A stretch of 64,000 nucleotides of DNA, taken from the NCBI GenBank assembly GCA_021846275.1, contig JAJZBZ010000001.1, positions 620,001 through 684,000 of the forward strand, in the 5' to 3' direction. How positions within the stretch are numbered: the first letter of the stretch is position 1; every line of letters starts with the position of its first letter. This document shows positions 62,131-64,000 of this stretch, in pieces. The notes under the pieces are model-generated. The model was not told the origin of the DNA. It saw nothing but the letters and a program-made list of their open reading frames with translations, and searched no databases. This DNA comes from Acidobacteriota bacterium (GTDB lineage Bacteria; Acidobacteriota; Terriglobia; Terriglobales; Acidobacteriaceae). Position numbers and translations under genes: made by a program.

Positions 62131-64000
62131 ATGAAAGACCGTATTCCTACTTCGCTTCTCTTGTTTATCTCGATCATCCTCTCCGGAGCAGGGCTTGGGG
62201 CACAGTTTCCGGGAATCTCTCCGCAGAAGCACTTCCCGTGGTCTGACACGAGTCTCTCGCCCGATCAGCGCGCCGACATGGTGATCAGGGAGATGACACT
62301 CGATGAAAAAATTCAGCTTCTCCACGGTCTTGGCTGGAACACTCTTTTTTCCCAACCGGAGAGCGGACCGGCTACCCGCGCCATCTCCACGCTGGGATTC
62401 ATTCCCGGCATTCCCCGGCTCGGCATTCCAGATCTTCAGATGACGGACTCCAATCAGGGAGTCTCCATGGCGGGATCGAAGGGCCGCTATGCCACCGCGT
62501 TCCCATCCGGCGAGGCGATGGCCTCTGCCTGGGATCCGGCGCTTTCCTATCAGATTGGCACGCAGCTTGGCCATGAGATGCGCGACATGGGCTTCAATAT
62601 GTCGCTCGGCTCCGGCGTCAACCTGATTCGTGAGCCGCGGGACGGACGCACCTTCGAGTACAAAGGCGAAGACCCGCTGCTTGCCGGAACTCTGGCCGGC
62701 TCGGAACTCAAGGCGGAAAAGGCGCTTCACCTCATCACCGATGTCAAGCATTATGCGGTCAACGATCAGGATGCCGGGCGCATTGTCGTCAACTCGATCA
62801 TCAGCAAACGCGCCATGCAGGAAAGCGACCTGCTCGCCTTTCAGATCGCGTTAAGGGATTCCGGTGCCGGCGCGGTCATGTGCTCCTACAACAAAATCAA
62901 TGGAACCTACGCCTGCCAGAACACATACACCCTGAACGATGTACTCAGAAAGCAGTTCGGCTTCAAGGGATTTGTCGTCTCCGACTGGGGCGCTACCCAG
63001 AGCACCGTCCCGGCGGCGATGGCCGGGCTTGACATCGAGATGCCCGGAAACGACTCCTTTGGCGCGCCCTTGAAGAAAGCCGTGGAAACTGGTGCCGTGC
63101 CGATGCAGCAGCTCAACGACATGGTCCACCGGGTATTGAGGACGGAATTTGACTCCGGCATCGTCGATGACCCGCCGCAGCCCGAGTCTCCCAACGTCAT
63201 GCTCGGCTTCCAGATCGCGCAGAAGACCGAAGAGCGTGGCGCGGTCCTCCTGAAAAACCAGGGCAGCGTGTTGCCGCTCGATGCCGCGTCTGTTCGCTCG
63301 ATTGCCGTCATCGGCGGTCACGCGGATGTGGGCGTCCTCTCCGGCGGTGGCTCGTCTCAGGTATCTCCCGCCGGCGGGAATCCGGTTCTCCCACCCCCTG
63401 AACTGCTGAAGAATCCGCTTGCAGGCTTCATGCTGGTCGATGTCTATCAGCGATCCGCTCCGCTGAAGGGAATCGAACAGAAAGCGCCCGGCGCAGTCGT
63501 TCGGTTCGACCCCGGCACCGACCCTGCATCCGCCGCCGCTCTCGCGCGCAACTCCCACATCGCGATTGTCTTCGCGGTGCAGCATGAGTCCGAGGGCATG
63601 GACCTTCCCAATCTCTCCCTGCCGGGCAATCAGGATGCCCTGATCGAGGCAGTCGCGGCCGCCAATCCGCGCACCATCGTTGTGCTGGAGACCGGAGGCG
63701 CAGTGCTCATGCCCTGGATCGACAAAGTCGCAGCCGTCGTCGAGGCCTGGTATCCGGGCATTCGCGGTTCGCAGGCCATCTCCAATCTGCTATTCGGCGA
63801 CGTGAATCCATCGGGCAGGCTGCCGCTCACGTTCCCCAGGAGCGAAGCCGATCTGCCGCATCCGCTTCACCTCGCTCCGCCGCCGACCGACGCCAGCCAT
63901 CCCATGCCTGTTCTCGCCGGAGCACCCGGTCAGGTCGGTCTCATGATGGGCATCGGCCCGTTCTTTGACGTCCACTACGACGAAGGTCTGAAGGTTGGCT
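62131..64000 (+). CDS. Secreted GH3 beta-glucosidase/xylosidase-type hydrolase (3' partial)
   Basis: The frame is open through the end of the window, giving 623 residues. ATG at 62131 has AAGGGAG eight bases ahead and a signal peptide (KDRIPTSLLLFISIILSGAGLGAQ). The N-domain of GH3 shows PRLGIPDLQMTDSNQGVS, SLGSGVNLIREPRDGRTFEYKGEDP, LITDVKHYAVNDQD, and the nucleophile Asp285 in FVVSDWGA. The C-domain starts near 345 (RGAVLLKNQGSVLPLD) and includes a loop with a possible acid/base near VQHESEGMDLPNLSLPGNQ. It hydrolyses beta-linked glucosides or xylosides. The C-terminal part is missing here only because the window ends. Confidence 0.94.
   Translation, partial: MKDRIPTSLLLFISIILSGAGLGAQFPGISPQKHFPWSDTSLSPDQRADMVIREMTLDEKIQLLHGLGWNTLFSQPESGPATRAISTLGFIPGIPRLGIPDLQMTDSNQGVSMAGSKGRYATAFPSGEAMASAWDPALSYQIGTQLGHEMRDMGFNMSLGSGVNLIREPRDGRTFEYKGEDPLLAGTLAGSELKAEKALHLITDVKHYAVNDQDAGRIVVNSIISKRAMQESDLLAFQIALRDSGAGAVMCSYNKINGTYACQNTYTLNDVLRKQFGFKGFVVSDWGATQSTVPAAMAGLDIEMPGNDSFGAPLKKAVETGAVPMQQLNDMVHRVLRTEFDSGIVDDPPQPESPNVMLGFQIAQKTEERGAVLLKNQGSVLPLDAASVRSIAVIGGHADVGVLSGGGSSQVSPAGGNPVLPPPELLKNPLAGFMLVDVYQRSAPLKGIEQKAPGAVVRFDPGTDPASAAALARNSHIAIVFAVQHESEGMDLPNLSLPGNQDALIEAVAAANPRTIVVLETGGAVLMPWIDKVAAVVEAWYPGIRGSQAISNLLFGDVNPSGRLPLTFPRSEADLPHPLHLAPPPTDASHPMPVLAGAPGQVGLMMGIGPFFDVHYDEGLKVG

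Overview
The window is GC-rich (about 60-62% by eye) bacterial chromosome with dense, often overlapping genes and no phage, transposon, CRISPR, rRNA or tRNA that I can see. The gene repertoire suggests a Gram-negative soil heterotroph of the Acidobacteriota, probably Terriglobia. The clues are an LpxD and a PagL-like protein (lipid A), many secreted glycoside hydrolases (GH31, GH27, DUF2961/GH172, DUF5597/GH35-like, GH43, GH3), an S8 peptidase with LTGDAILWGT repeats, and a complete set of ordinary housekeeping genes. The phylum is an inference from gene content, not a computed placement.

Layout. 0-6.1 kb: the 3' part of an AdiA-like amino-acid decarboxylase, then on the minus strand purQ, a PHP/CpsB-type phosphatase and a secreted GH31 enzyme. 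6.4-10.0 kb: a minus-strand sulfide-oxidation module (AraC regulator, persulfide dioxygenase-rhodanese fusion, SQOR-type sulfide:quinone reductase). 10.3-13.9 kb: yebC, a PagL-like outer-membrane protein, glutamate formimidoyltransferase and an unknown secreted protein. 13.9-17.6 kb, minus: lpxD, a small lipoprotein and a MASE1-type/PAS/GGDEF diguanylate cyclase. 17.8-19.9 kb: a CCA/poly(A)-polymerase-like head with an altered catalytic motif and a histone-H1-like tail. 20-21 kb: a small zinc-ribbon protein and a DUF2141 protein. 21.2-27.1 kb: dnaE, accA, a CPBP membrane protein that lacks its catalytic residues, and a small zinc-ribbon protein. 27.3-29.6 kb, minus: lysS and ymdB. 29.8-31.8 kb: the F0 block atpZ-like/atpI-like/atpB/atpE without the remaining ATP synthase genes. 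32 kb: a sugar-phosphate transferase. 33.0-38.7 kb: a histidine-degradation operon hutF-hutU-hutI plus an M20 (ArgE-like) amidohydrolase.

39-46.8 kb: a Gph-type phosphatase, a DUF4097 beta-solenoid protein under a MacA-like adaptor, a CNNM/CBS protein, folK, a MATE exporter and a double retropepsin. 46.8-52.7 kb: a polysaccharide-utilisation block (GH27 divergent from DUF2961, DUF5597 and GH43) whose mix of activities fits arabinogalactan-type side chains. 53.2-57.5 kb: a compact peptide/oligosaccharide ABC importer operon with one ATPase. 57.6-62.0 kb: the S8 peptidase and a large HD-GYP/GAF/GGDEF signalling protein. 62.1 kb to the end: a secreted GH3 enzyme, open at the window edge.

The most unusual items are the polymerase-like protein whose DxD is replaced by ExE and which carries a DNA/RNA-binding-like tail, the hut operon that appears to use an M20 enzyme where HutG would be expected, the regulator-linked H2S module with a cysteine-rich AraC protein, the S8 C-terminal 12-residue repeats, and several perfect inverted repeats between genes that do not look like intrinsic terminators. 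I found no clearly new multi-gene defence or mobile system.
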